From: an uncultured Bacteroidales bacterium
GTDB taxonomy: Bacteria; Bacteroidota; Bacteroidia; Bacteroidales; UBA932
Assembly: GCA_944326355.1 (NCBI GenBank)
Contig: CALVDO010000002.1
Coordinates: forward strand, 62,001 to 126,000
Direction of reading: 5' to 3'
Length of the DNA stretch: 64,000 bases
Part shown: positions 34,198 to 42,913 of the stretch, one piece after another
How the letters are laid out: each line of letters opens with the position of its first letter
How positions within the stretch are numbered: position 1 is the first letter of the stretch
The notes under the pieces: generated by a model
Seen by the model: the letters and a program-made list of their open reading frames with translations, nothing else
Databases searched by the model: none
Told to the model about the DNA's origin: nothing
Position numbers and translations under genes: made by a program

Positions 34198-34512
34198 ATG
34201 GAAAAGACAGTTACAGACGCAAATTTCTCAGAGATACTTTCCTCAGACAAGCCGGTTATGGTGGACTTCTGGGCCACATGGTGCGGGCCGTGCAGGGCCA
34301 TCGCCCCGATCGTGGAGGAGCTTGCCGCAGAATATGAGGGCAAGGCCGTGATAGCCAAATGCAATGTGGACGAGTGTTCGGAAACGCCTATGAAATACGG
34401 CATCCGCAACATTCCTACGCTGCTCTTCTTCAAGAACGGCGAGCTTGTCGACAGGATGGTAGGCGCAGCGCCAAAGTCCGAGATCGCGAAGAAGATCGAC
34501 GCCATTCTCTGA
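34198..34512 (+). CDS. trxA: Thioredoxin
   Basis: A 104-residue cytoplasmic thioredoxin: MVDFWATWCGPCRAIAP with Cys29 and Cys32, YGIRNIPTLLFFKNGE with the cis-Pro, and MVGAAPKSEI. No signal peptide, so it is not the periplasmic TlpA type. It reduces disulfides in enzymes such as ribonucleotide reductase. It sits between two paralogous outer-membrane barrel genes: 68 bases after the first and 14 before the second. The longer in-frame extension upstream overlaps the barrel gene and is not likely. Confidence 0.95.
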   Translation: MEKTVTDANFSEILSSDKPVMVDFWATWCGPCRAIAPIVEELAAEYEGKAVIAKCNVDECSETPMKYGIRNIPTLLFFKNGELVDRMVGAAPKSEIAKKIDAIL

Positions 34513-34526
34513 AACCCGGTGAGACA

Positions 34527-35186
34527 ATGAGAAGAAAGGTTCTTGTCATAGCGGCGGTCATCATGGCTCTGGCCCTGGGGAGCATATCCTCAAAGGCCCA
34601 GAGCCGTTACGGCGTCATAGGAGGATTCTCATTCCCTCATGCGTCAGACGTGACCAACAGGGGGACCATGACGAAATACAATGTGGGAGTGACATGGCAG
34701 CTCAAGCTTCCGGCAGGCTTCTCCATACAGCCTTCCCTCATGTATCACGTGAAGGGAGCCCGCGTTGGAGACATCAGGGGCGTCGAGGGCAACAACATGG
34801 ATCTCTCCGTTGGATATCTGGAGCTTCCGGTGTCTGTACAGTGGGGACCTGATCTTCTTCTGTTCAGACCTTTTCTCGACGTCTCGCCCTATATCGGAGT
34901 GGGACTGAACAACAGCATCACGGGAACAGTCGGAGCCAGCACTGTCGTGAACGAAAGAAACGCGTGGCAGACTGCCGGCATCGCCAGAATGGAATACGGT
35001 GTGGGAGTCGGCATAGGAATAGAGATCTGGAGATTTCAGGTGATCGGACGATACAACTGGAACTTCGGCACGATCTGGCGCGGGGGAGAAGAGCCGGATC
35101 CGAATCTCAGCGTATTCACCGGGGGAGCATTCCACGACGGAGGCAACTTCAGGGGGCTTACCCTCTCCCTTTCCCTGCTGTTCTGA
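34527..35186 (+). CDS. Outer-membrane beta-barrel protein (PorT-like family), copy 2
   Basis: A 219-residue paralogue of the protein at 33530. Shared features: signal peptide (VIAAVIMALALGSISSKAQS), FSIQPSLMYHVKGARV (cf. FSIQPEIMFHLKGCRV), VGYLELPVSVQWGP (cf. LGYLEIPVNVQWGP), MEYGVGVGIGIEIW and LTLSLSLLF. Loops differ, with a Gly-rich insertion near the C-terminus (TGGAFHDGGNFRG). It likely arose by duplication; trxA now separates the copies. Function unknown. Confidence 0.85.
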   Translation: MRRKVLVIAAVIMALALGSISSKAQSRYGVIGGFSFPHASDVTNRGTMTKYNVGVTWQLKLPAGFSIQPSLMYHVKGARVGDIRGVEGNNMDLSVGYLELPVSVQWGPDLLLFRPFLDVSPYIGVGLNNSITGTVGASTVVNERNAWQTAGIARMEYGVGVGIGIEIWRFQVIGRYNWNFGTIWRGGEEPDPNLSVFTGGAFHDGGNFRGLTLSLSLLF

Positions 35187-35197
35187 CACGGGTACTA

Positions 35198-35228
35198 TCC
35201 GGAAAAGCGTTCCGGAAAAAGCTTTTTT
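35198..35228 (+). terminator. Hairpin touching the polyprenyl synthase start
   Basis: TCCGGA arms around a 7-base loop, then AAAAAGCTTTTTT, ending at the base before ATG 35229. It could terminate the trxA/barrel transcript or regulate translation of the next gene. Confidence 0.4.
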
Positions 35229-36215
35229 ATGAACCTCAACGAGATAAAGACATTCCTGGGCAGAGACTGGGAAAAAACGGAATACTACATCAACAGATCT
35301 TTGAAAAGCGACATTGACCTGCTGGACAGCACCAACAGGTCAATTCTCGCGCATTCCGGCAAGCAGCTCAGGCCGCTGATATCCCTGCTTGCGGCGAGGG
35401 CATGCTCGGGAGGCAAGGCCACCGAAGACAGCTTCAGATACGCCGCAGGCACCGAGCTTCTCCACAACGCCACCCTTCTGCATGACGACGTGGCGGACGG
35501 GAGCGACCAGAGGAGAGGAATGCCGACGGTGATGTCGCTGCTCGGCCCGTCAGTATCCGTCCTCATCGGCGACTACTGGCTCGTGAAGGCCGTAGACCTC
35601 ATCCTCGAGGGAGACTCGGCCGGGAACACGGTGATAAGGCTGTTCTCCAAGACGCTCAGCGATCTGGCTGAAGGAGAGCTACTTCAGCTCCAGAAGGCCA
35701 GAAGCGGAGACACGGACGAGAACGACTACATAAGAATCATATTCAACAAGACGGCGTCCCTCTTCGTGGCGGCTGCCGCTTCGGCGGCGGTGTCGGTCAA
35801 CGCGTCAGACCGCGACAGAGAGAAGGTGACGGAATATGCCAAGGCTCTCGGGCTCGCCTTTCAGATCAAGGACGACATCTTTGACTACTCGCCGGAAGTG
35901 GACACCGGAAAACCGGCGGGGGTGGACATCCTCGAGCAGAAGATAACAATGCCTCTTCTCGGGGCCTTCTCCAATGCGGGCAGGGAGAAGGAGATGGAGA
36001 TCAGGGGCAAGATCAGCCGGATCGCGGAAGATCCGGAGGCCATCCGGGACGAGATACTCGCCTTCGCGAGAGAAAACGGAGGCATAGAATACGCGGTCAG
36101 GACATTGGATTCCTACATCAGGAAAGCCGAAGACTCGCTTGACGGGCTTCCGGAATCGGCGGAAAAGGGTCATCTTCTCAGAATCGCCGAATTCGTGGGA
36201 AAGAGAAACTCCTGA
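35229..36215 (+). CDS. Trans-polyprenyl diphosphate synthase
   Basis: A 328-residue all-helical prenyltransferase with both Asp-rich motifs: FARM LLHDDVADGSDQRRG and SARM FQIKDDIFDYSPE, plus GKQLRPLISLLAARA. These enzymes extend isopentenyl units, here probably to the octaprenyl-type side chain of menaquinone (the IspB-like branch). Chain length cannot be set from sequence by eye. The start at 35229 abuts a T-run of a hairpin and has no obvious Shine-Dalgarno; holB follows after 40 bases. Confidence 0.92.
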   Translation: MNLNEIKTFLGRDWEKTEYYINRSLKSDIDLLDSTNRSILAHSGKQLRPLISLLAARACSGGKATEDSFRYAAGTELLHNATLLHDDVADGSDQRRGMPTVMSLLGPSVSVLIGDYWLVKAVDLILEGDSAGNTVIRLFSKTLSDLAEGELLQLQKARSGDTDENDYIRIIFNKTASLFVAAAASAAVSVNASDRDREKVTEYAKALGLAFQIKDDIFDYSPEVDTGKPAGVDILEQKITMPLLGAFSNAGREKEMEIRGKISRIAEDPEAIRDEILAFARENGGIEYAVRTLDSYIRKAEDSLDGLPESAEKGHLLRIAEFVGKRNS

Positions 36216-36255
36216 CAGACAGAACAATGACCCGGACAGGACAAAATGACGCAGA

Positions 36256-37383
36256 ATGAGATTTGCTGAAATCACAGGACATGAGGACCTGAAAAAAGTC
36301 CTGGTCTCTATGGCTGAAAGCGGTAGAGTCCCGCACGCTATGCTCTTCTATGAAAACGAAGGATGCGGAGCGCTTGCTCTGGCTCTCGCCTTCGTCCAGT
36401 ATCTCGACTGCACAGGAAGACACGACGGAGACTCCTGTGGGGAATGTCCGTCATGCAGGAAGATTTCCAGACTTATCCATCCCGACCTCAATTTCGTATA
36501 TCCGACGGCAACTGCAATAAAGTCAGACAGCCAGACGAGATCGGCGTCCGACCTCTCCTTAGGTCTGTGGAGGGAGCTCGTCCTGTCCAATCCGTACTTT
36601 CTGGAGAACGGGCTCTACAGGACCCTCGGCATCGAGAAGAAGTCCGGGACGATAGCCGTCTCCGAGGCAAAGTCCATTCTTGAGAAAATGTCATATTCAG
36701 CGGTCGAAGACGGATACAAGACTTTCATCGTATGGCTGCCGGAAAAGATGAACGCCGAAGCCGGCAACAGACTGCTCAAGATGGTGGAAGAGCCGCCGGA
36801 GAAGACCCTATTCATCTTCATCACCCACGCCCCCGAGAAGGTGCTGCAGACCATCTTCTCAAGGTGTCAGAGCCTGCGGATCCCGCCGCAGCCGAAGGAA
36901 GACGTGGCACGCGCACTCGTGAAGCTCGGAACTGACGGGAGAACTGCCGAAGTCTACGCCGGCATCAGCGGAGGAAGCATAGGAAAGGCTCTGGCGGCGA
37001 TATCTGGTCAGGAGGAGGAGGCCGAGTTCATGAGACTGTTCTCCGACCTCACCGCCGCCGCGCTGTCAAAGGATCTGATGGCGGCGCTGGATGTAGGGGA
37101 AAGAATCGCGGCGCTGGATTCGAGAGAAAAGCAGAAAGCTTTTTGTAACTTTGCAGGCGACTGTGTGAGAAAGATTTTCATGCTTCAGCAGAATATGCCC
37201 CAGATAGCATGGCTCTCTCCGGAAGAACGCGGATTCTTCACGGACACGGCGAAAAGGGCAGGTCAGGGATTCTGCAGGAAGGCGCTGGGGTATCTTGACA
37301 AGGCCGCTGCGCTCATTGACCGGAACGTCAACGCGAAGATCGTGTTCTGCGACCTGGTCAACCGCATGTTTTTAAGTGTATAG
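36256..37383 (+). CDS. holB: DNA polymerase III delta-prime subunit
   Basis: A 375-residue clamp-loader subunit. Features: ITGHEDLKKVLVSMAESGRV at the start, a zinc module (CGECPSCRK, ~61-69), NRLLKMVEEPPEKTLFIFIT, and SRCQSLRIPP (sensor/arginine-finger region). The Walker A site is degenerate (ENEGCGALAL, no GKT), as usual for delta-prime, which does not hydrolyse ATP. It is followed at 4 bases by the PSP1 gene; this holB-PSP1-gldH order is familiar in Bacteroidales. Confidence 0.9.
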   Translation: MRFAEITGHEDLKKVLVSMAESGRVPHAMLFYENEGCGALALALAFVQYLDCTGRHDGDSCGECPSCRKISRLIHPDLNFVYPTATAIKSDSQTRSASDLSLGLWRELVLSNPYFLENGLYRTLGIEKKSGTIAVSEAKSILEKMSYSAVEDGYKTFIVWLPEKMNAEAGNRLLKMVEEPPEKTLFIFITHAPEKVLQTIFSRCQSLRIPPQPKEDVARALVKLGTDGRTAEVYAGISGGSIGKALAAISGQEEEAEFMRLFSDLTAAALSKDLMAALDVGERIAALDSREKQKAFCNFAGDCVRKIFMLQQNMPQIAWLSPEERGFFTDTAKRAGQGFCRKALGYLDKAAALIDRNVNAKIVFCDLVNRMFLSV

Positions 37384-37386
37384 ACT

Positions 37387-38697
37387 ATGGATTACGATAA
37401 CGAGACAAAAAAATTCGACTGCTCACGAGGATGCTCCGTCGAAAGGACCGACGAAGGTGAGCTCAGGTGCGTATACAGACAGGGATGCTGCAAGCAGGAA
37501 GTGTATGACTGGCTTCAGGGCGTCAGGCAGGAACAGTACAAGAACCTGTTTGAGGTAAGGTTCAAGAATACGAGAAAGGGAATATACGTCAACGCATCCG
37601 GTCAGAGCATCAAGACAGGCGACCTCGTGACCGTGGAAGCCGCCAACGGCCACGACCTCGGAATCGTGACTCTCGAAGGCCCGATGGTGGCGAGACAGAT
37701 GGCCTGCAGGAACATCAATCCCGAGACGGCGGAATTCAAGAAGATATACCGCAAGGCAAAAGTCTTCGACATAGAGAAGTGGCAGGAGGCGATAGCCAGA
37801 GAGCACGAGACGATGATCCGCGCCAGACAGATAGCCGCTGAGCTCGGTCTGGAGATGAAGATCGGAGACGTGGAGTTTCAGGGAGACGGCACCAAGGCGA
37901 TATTCTACTACATCGCCGACGGAAGGGTGGACTTCCGGCAGCTGATCAAGGTGTTCGCGGAGGAGTTCAGGATAAGGATAGAGATGAAGCAGATCGGAGC
38001 GCGTCAGGAAGCCGGACTCATCGGCGGTCTTGGCGTGTGCGGAAGAGAACTCTGCTGCTCAAACTACATCAGCAGCTTCCAGTCAATCACGACGTCTGCG
38101 GCCCGGTGCCAGGATCTGTCACTCAACCCTCAGAAGCTTGCCGGTCAGTGCGGCAAGCTCAAATGCTGCCTCAACTATGAGACTGCCGCATACATCGACG
38201 CCCAGTCGAGAATACCGAAACTGTCAGGACCGCTCGAATTCCAGGACGGGCAGGCATATCTGATGAAGACCGATATTCTGAAGGAGATAATGTATTTCTC
38301 ATACGAACAGGGCTCGCTCTCCAACCTGTACCCTCTCGACGCGGCGGAAGTCCGTGAAATCCTGAAGATGAACCGCAACGGAGAAAAGCCGGAGTCGCTC
38401 AAGTCCGAACCTGCTCCGGCAATGCCTGAATTCATCTCAGCAGTCGGGGACGACAGCATCACCAGATTTGACGAGGCCCGAAAGCGCAGACGAGGAAATC
38501 AGAAAAAGTCCAGAAACAGGCAGAACCAGGGCGGAGGAAATGCCGGAGGAGACGCACAGGGCAGAAATGCGGCATCAGCAGGCTCCGGCAGGCCTCAGGG
38601 ACAGAACCGTGGACAGGGAAGAAACAACAGACAGAATCAGAACAGAAACGGCAATGGCCAGAACAGGAACGGAAAGCCGAAGAACGGTGCCGAATGA
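37387..38697 (+). CDS. PSP1-domain protein (RicT-like)
   Basis: A 436-residue protein with the PSP1 C-terminal domain (~85-175), RIEMKQIGARQEAGLIGGLG and Cys-rich signatures GVCGRELCCSNY and LAGQCGKLKCCLNYE, which bind an Fe-S cluster in the B. subtilis RicT complex. The last ~85 residues are Gly/Asn/Gln/Arg-rich ([18 protein letters not shown]), a low-complexity basic tail that could bind RNA. Role in Bacteroidales is not known. The tail's coding sequence overlaps the 5' end of the GldH-like gene. Confidence 0.88.
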   Translation: MDYDNETKKFDCSRGCSVERTDEGELRCVYRQGCCKQEVYDWLQGVRQEQYKNLFEVRFKNTRKGIYVNASGQSIKTGDLVTVEAANGHDLGIVTLEGPMVARQMACRNINPETAEFKKIYRKAKVFDIEKWQEAIAREHETMIRARQIAAELGLEMKIGDVEFQGDGTKAIFYYIADGRVDFRQLIKVFAEEFRIRIEMKQIGARQEAGLIGGLGVCGRELCCSNYISSFQSITTSAARCQDLSLNPQKLAGQCGKLKCCLNYETAAYIDAQSRIPKLSGPLEFQDGQAYLMKTDILKEIMYFSYEQGSLSNLYPLDAAEVREILKMNRNGEKPESLKSEPAPAMPEFISAVGDDSITRFDEARKRRRGNQKKSRNRQNQGGGNAGGDAQGRNAASAGSGRPQGQNRGQGRNNRQNQNRNGNGQNRNGKPKNGAE

Positions 38698-39250
38698 ATC
38701 GGAAAAAACTGCCTCCGTCACGACGGCAGCTAAGGCGAAGCTGATTGCGGCCGGGTACTGCGGAAGTCAGTTCAGGCAGAATGCAACGCTTTCCGTACTG
38801 CTCGTCTTAATCTGCCTGACGCTGTTCACGCCGGGATGCTCAGCTCCGAAAGGAAGCGAATCCTTCGTAAGAAGCACAGACGCGGTCGGAGGAGAATACC
38901 GTTTCACCCTCGACATGTCCGACTCCCTCGCCACCTACGACCTGTCTTTCTACACGAGAATCGACTGCGGTGAAGAGGAATTTGCATCGATGCCGGACAC
39001 GATTCACATTAAGCTGGTCTACACCTCACCCACAGGCAGAAGACACGTAGAGTACACGCACATCCTCAGGGACAGATGGGACAGGGGCACACGCTTTTCA
39101 AAGGAGTATGACGTGCCGTACAGGATCAAGTCTGTCCCGGCGGAGTTCGGTACATGGGAAATGTCCGCATCCATTTCGGATGAAAGCCGGTTTAAGGGGC
39201 TCAGAGGGCTTGGAGTGAAGATTCATAAGAACACGAAAAATCCCGACTGA
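38654..39250 (+). CDS. gldH: GldH-like lipoprotein
   Basis: A lipoprotein with a long N-terminal lead, a signal helix ([17 protein letters not shown]) and lipid Cys62. The mature part contains [58 protein letters not shown] and [17 protein letters not shown], as in GldH, named for gliding motility but kept by non-gliding Bacteroidales. The start is unsure: ATG 38654 and GTG 38687 both lie inside the PSP1 gene, and no start codon lies between the PSP1 stop and the signal helix. DHFR follows after 4 bases. Confidence 0.75.
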   Translation: MARTGTESRRTVPNESEKTASVTTAAKAKLIAAGYCGSQFRQNATLSVLLVLICLTLFTPGCSAPKGSESFVRSTDAVGGEYRFTLDMSDSLATYDLSFYTRIDCGEEEFASMPDTIHIKLVYTSPTGRRHVEYTHILRDRWDRGTRFSKEYDVPYRIKSVPAEFGTWEMSASISDESRFKGLRGLGVKIHKNTKNPD

Positions 39251-39254
39251 AGCA

Positions 39255-39800
39255 ATGGAAAAGACAATAATCGCGGCAGTGGCCGACAACGGTGCGATAG
39301 GCAGGGACAACTCCCTTCTGTGGCACATATCGGAAGACCTCCGATTCTTCAGGAAGACAACGACCGGCCACGCGGTCATCATGGGTAGAAAGACCTATGA
39401 ATCCATAGGAAGACCCCTGCCGAACAGACTCAACATCGTCATCACCCGCAGTGCTGAAGCCGCCGGCATTCATGAGAGCGGGAGCCTCCTGACAGCCCCG
39501 ACTCTGACGGAAGCCTTCCGCATCGCCGAACTCAGCGCCGGCGGACACACAGCGGCAGAGTCCGGATTCAGAATATCCGCCGACAGATGCTTCGTGACCG
39601 GCGGCGGCGAAATATACAGGCAGGCCATCGGACTGGCGGACTCACTGATCATCACCCGCGTGCATACCGTCATCAGCGATGCCGACACGTTCTTTCCCGA
39701 AATCGATCCGGAGAAATGGGCTGCGGCCGAAAGATCAGCCATGATGACCGACCCGGAGAGCGGACTTAAGTTCGAATTTGTGAAATACATAAGGAAATAG
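39255..39800 (+). CDS. folA: Dihydrofolate reductase
   Basis: A 181-residue [24 protein letters not shown], catalytic Asp28 in [26 protein letters not shown], and [12 protein letters not shown]. It reduces dihydrofolate with NADPH and supports thymidylate synthase (thyA at 49714, not adjacent). A loop of about 20 residues ([20 protein letters not shown]) is longer than in E. coli. It is convergent with mutS, 29 bases apart. Confidence 0.96.
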   Translation: MEKTIIAAVADNGAIGRDNSLLWHISEDLRFFRKTTTGHAVIMGRKTYESIGRPLPNRLNIVITRSAEAAGIHESGSLLTAPTLTEAFRIAELSAGGHTAAESGFRISADRCFVTGGGEIYRQAIGLADSLIITRVHTVISDADTFFPEIDPEKWAAAERSAMMTDPESGLKFEFVKYIRK

Positions 39801-39829
39801 ACCGCCCGGCCCGGCAGACTGGACGGCAT

Positions 39830-42502
39830 CTATATGCCCATCTTGGCCTTCATCTCACGAAGCAGATCAAAAGCCTGCAGAGGAGTCATGGAATTGAGGT
39901 CCGCAGCATTAAGGTCATCTCTCAGGCTCATCAGCAGCGGATCTTCCAGCTGAAAGAAAGAGAGCTGCAGAGAACCGTCGCTCTCTACCCGTCCTTCCTT
40001 CACATTATGGGGACGAACCCTCTTGCGCTGCCTTTCCGAAGACTGAGAGGCATGGAGACCTTCTGCTGATTCCGTCTCCGCCCTCTCCTTATCCTCAAGA
40101 TCGGCCAGAGTCCTCTCGGCCGACTCAATCACCTGACGCGGCATACCGGCGAGACGGGCCACATGGATACCGAAGCTGTGCGCCACGCCTCCTTCCCTGA
40201 GCTTGCGGAGGAAGATGACATTTCGGCCTACCTCCTTCACCGCTATATGAAAGTTCTTCACTCGCGGATATATGTTCTCAAGGTCGTTAAGCTCATGATA
40301 ATGAGTGGCGAACAGAGTCTTGGCACCCTGCCCGTACTCATGTATGTATTCAACGATCGCCCTTGCGATGGACATCCCGTCGTATGTGGACGTGCCTCGC
40401 CCTATCTCGTCAAGAAGAACGAGGGATCGAGAAGAGAGGTTATGGAGAATCATAGAAGTCTCCAGCATCTCCACCATGAATGTGGATTCGCCTCGGGATA
40501 TGTTGTCCGACGCTCCGACCCTCGTGAACAGTTTGTCGCAGAAACCGATTTTCGCGGATTCGGCCGGAACGAACGAGCCGATCTGGGCCAGAAGCACTAT
40601 AAGGGCCGTCTGCCGCAGCAATGCCGACTTTCCGGCCATGTTCGGACCGGTGAGAATGATTATCTGCTGGCTCTTGTCGTCAAGGTATATGTCATTGGGA
40701 ACGAACTCCTCGCCAGCCGGCATGAGTGTCTCGATGACCGGATGGCGTCCTGCCTTTATCTCTATGGCGAGACCTCCGTTCATATCCGGACGGCAGTACC
40801 GGTTCGATATCGCCAGCGCCGCGAATCCAGCCAGCACATCCAGACGGGCTATTATGCGGCAGTTGCTCTGGATGGAGGCTATTGAATTCTGAATCTTCGA
40901 GATGAGCTCGGCATAGATGCGTGTCTCGAGCTCATATATCCTCTCCTCCGCACCGAGAATCTTCTCCTCATATTCCTTAAGCTCGGCAGTCACGTATCTC
41001 TCGGCATTTACGAGGGTCTGCTTCCTGATCCAGTCGTCAGGCACCTTGTCCTTGTGGGCGTTGCGCACCTCAAGATAGTAGCCGAAGACCGAATTGTAGT
41101 TGATCTTGAGCGACGTGATGCCCGTCCTCTCAATCTCCCGCTGCTGTATCTGAAGCAGAATCTCACGGCTGTTGACGGCAAGATTGCGCAATGCGTCAAG
41201 CTCCTCGCTGTAGCCGGCGGCTATCACCTCCCCCTTGCCTATCGCGGCCGCCGGATCCGGATTCATCATGCGGGTGAGGGCGTCGAGAAGCTCGGCGCAG
41301 CCGTCCAGAGACGATGCCATCTTTACAAGCGGAGCCACTCCGGCATTCTGACACAGGTCCTTGATCGGAGCCGTCTGCTCAAGGCCTCGCTTCAGCTGCA
41401 TGACCTCCCTCGGAAGAATCTTCCCTGCCGCAGCCCGCGATATGATGCGCTCCAGATCGCCCATGTTGCCTATGTGTTCCTGCACACTCTGGAGCTCCTC
41501 GGGATGTCCGATGAAATGCCCGACGACGTCATATCTGGAGTTAAGCTCGTCCATATCCATCACCGGCATCGCAAGCCATGTCCTGAGCAGGCGGGCTCCC
41601 ATAGGCGAGGAGCACCTGTCTATGACCGACACCAGCGACACTCCCTCACCTCCTGCTGCAGAAGAGAAGATCTCAAGATTGCGGAAAGTGAATCTGTCCA
41701 TCCACACGAACTTTCCCTCGTCGATCCTCGAAATGGAGCAGATGTTCTTGAGCCCGCTATGCCGCGTCTGCTCGAGATAGACGAGCAGAGCCCCTGCCGA
41801 CGTCACGCCGAGAGGGAAGCAGTCTATGGCAAAGCCTTTGAGAGAATCCACCCCCAGCTGCTTCTTCAGCCGCTCGGCGGAAGACTCGTAGACGAATGCC
41901 CACTCCTCGAGAGTCGAGATGTAGAAGCCCTCTCCGAAGCGCTCCCTCACTCCGGCGGCACAGCTCTTCGGCACAAGCAGCTCTTTCGGCGCGAACGACG
42001 AGAGCAGGGTGCCGATGTAGTCGAGAGAGCCCTCAGCCACCTGAAAAGTGCCGGTAGACACGTCCAGAAAGGCGGCTCCGCAGCGGTTGCCCTCAAACGA
42101 GAGCCCGGCGAGATAGTTGTGCTCCTTCTGCTCGAGAAGCTGGTCGCTGAAGGCGATTCCCGGAGTGACAAGTTCTGTCACTCCCCTTTTGACGATCTTT
42201 TTCGTCAGCTTCGGATCCTCGAGCTGATCGCACACGGCCACCTTATATCCGGCGCGGACAAGACGGGGGAGATAGACGTCGAGAGAATGATGCGGGAAGC
42301 CCGCGAGCGGAACGCTTGAGGCTGCTCCGTTCGCCCTCTTCGTGAGAACTATGCCGAGCACCCTGCTGGTGATCAGGGCGTCATCGGCGAAAGTCTCATA
42401 AAAGTCGCCCACCCTGAAAAGCAGCACTGCCTCCGGATGTTCGGCCTTCACCTTGAAATATTGCTTCATGAGCGGTGTCTCCGCGATCTTCTCCTGTTTC
42501 AT
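39830..42502 (-). CDS. mutS: DNA mismatch repair protein MutS
   Basis: The 890 residues match MutS1. Mismatch-reading FYE motif in [13 protein letters not shown] (Phe34, Glu36); connector, lever and clamp domains; Walker [14 protein letters not shown]; Walker [17 protein letters not shown]; and the C-terminal HTH ([16 protein letters not shown]). It scans DNA for mismatches and recruits MutL. The promoter region is shared with the divergent glmS remnant. An intact mutS argues that the lesions in nearby genes do not reflect a mismatch-repair defect in this gene. Confidence 0.97.
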   Translation of the reverse strand: MKQEKIAETPLMKQYFKVKAEHPEAVLLFRVGDFYETFADDALITSRVLGIVLTKRANGAASSVPLAGFPHHSLDVYLPRLVRAGYKVAVCDQLEDPKLTKKIVKRGVTELVTPGIAFSDQLLEQKEHNYLAGLSFEGNRCGAAFLDVSTGTFQVAEGSLDYIGTLLSSFAPKELLVPKSCAAGVRERFGEGFYISTLEEWAFVYESSAERLKKQLGVDSLKGFAIDCFPLGVTSAGALLVYLEQTRHSGLKNICSISRIDEGKFVWMDRFTFRNLEIFSSAAGGEGVSLVSVIDRCSSPMGARLLRTWLAMPVMDMDELNSRYDVVGHFIGHPEELQSVQEHIGNMGDLERIISRAAAGKILPREVMQLKRGLEQTAPIKDLCQNAGVAPLVKMASSLDGCAELLDALTRMMNPDPAAAIGKGEVIAAGYSEELDALRNLAVNSREILLQIQQREIERTGITSLKINYNSVFGYYLEVRNAHKDKVPDDWIRKQTLVNAERYVTAELKEYEEKILGAEERIYELETRIYAELISKIQNSIASIQSNCRIIARLDVLAGFAALAISNRYCRPDMNGGLAIEIKAGRHPVIETLMPAGEEFVPNDIYLDDKSQQIIILTGPNMAGKSALLRQTALIVLLAQIGSFVPAESAKIGFCDKLFTRVGASDNISRGESTFMVEMLETSMILHNLSSRSLVLLDEIGRGTSTYDGMSIARAIVEYIHEYGQGAKTLFATHYHELNDLENIYPRVKNFHIAVKEVGRNVIFLRKLREGGVAHSFGIHVARLAGMPRQVIESAERTLADLEDKERAETESAEGLHASQSSERQRKRVRPHNVKEGRVESDGSLQLSFFQLEDPLLMSLRDDLNAADLNSMTPLQAFDLLREMKAKMGI

Positions 42503-42619
42503 CTCTCCTTCCTTTGAAAAATGCCCCTTCTGCCGACGGCAGAAACGCCCGCGGTTTTCGGGGGAGCAAATTTACAACTTTATTCAGCAAGTGCGGGATG
42601 CGTCCGTCGAAAATTTGCG

Positions 42620-42627
42620 TATATTTG
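42620..42627 (+). promoter_or_regulatory. -7 element upstream of the glmS remnant
   Basis: TATATTTG, 21 bases before ATG 42649. It may now also drive the glycosyltransferase gene at 42914. Confidence 0.5.
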
Positions 42628-42648
42628 AAATTCATTTTCAATATTGAT

Positions 42649-42882
42649 ATGTGCGGAATAGTAGGATACACAGGGAGGAGGAATGCTTCAGAGATTTTGC
42701 TTACCGGTCTCCACAGACTTGAGTACAGGGGATATGACAGCGCCGGAATGGCTCTGATAAACGGTTCGGGAGACATTATGACATATAAAAGCAGAGGCAA
42801 GGTCTCCATGCTTGAGGAGAAGATCAAAGGGAGGGATGTGGACCAGCCGCGCAATCTCGCAAAATCAGTTACGGTAGAATGA
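42649..42882 (+). pseudogene. glmS: Collapsed glmS: N-terminus joined to C-terminus
   Basis: The 77-codon ORF starts [20 protein letters not shown], the GlmS glutaminase N-terminus with catalytic Cys2, and continues to [15 protein letters not shown]. It then ends [15 protein letters not shown], which is the C-terminus of GlmS. About 530 codons, the rest of the glutaminase and both sugar-isomerase domains, are missing, and the joint is in frame. The likely event is a deletion between short repeats encoding KGRDVD in the two parts. It cannot make glucosamine-6-phosphate; another glmS copy must exist if the pathway is used. A mis-assembly is the alternative. Confidence 0.88.
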
Positions 42883-42913
42883 CTTTGCCCGAATCGGAAG
42901 CAGCTGACAGTAA

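Noticed and set aside
41054..42319. A long open frame (about 420 codons) on the plus strand opposite mutS
   Set aside because: It is antisense to a clear mutS, has no recognisable motif and reflects the G/C-rich third positions of the real gene.
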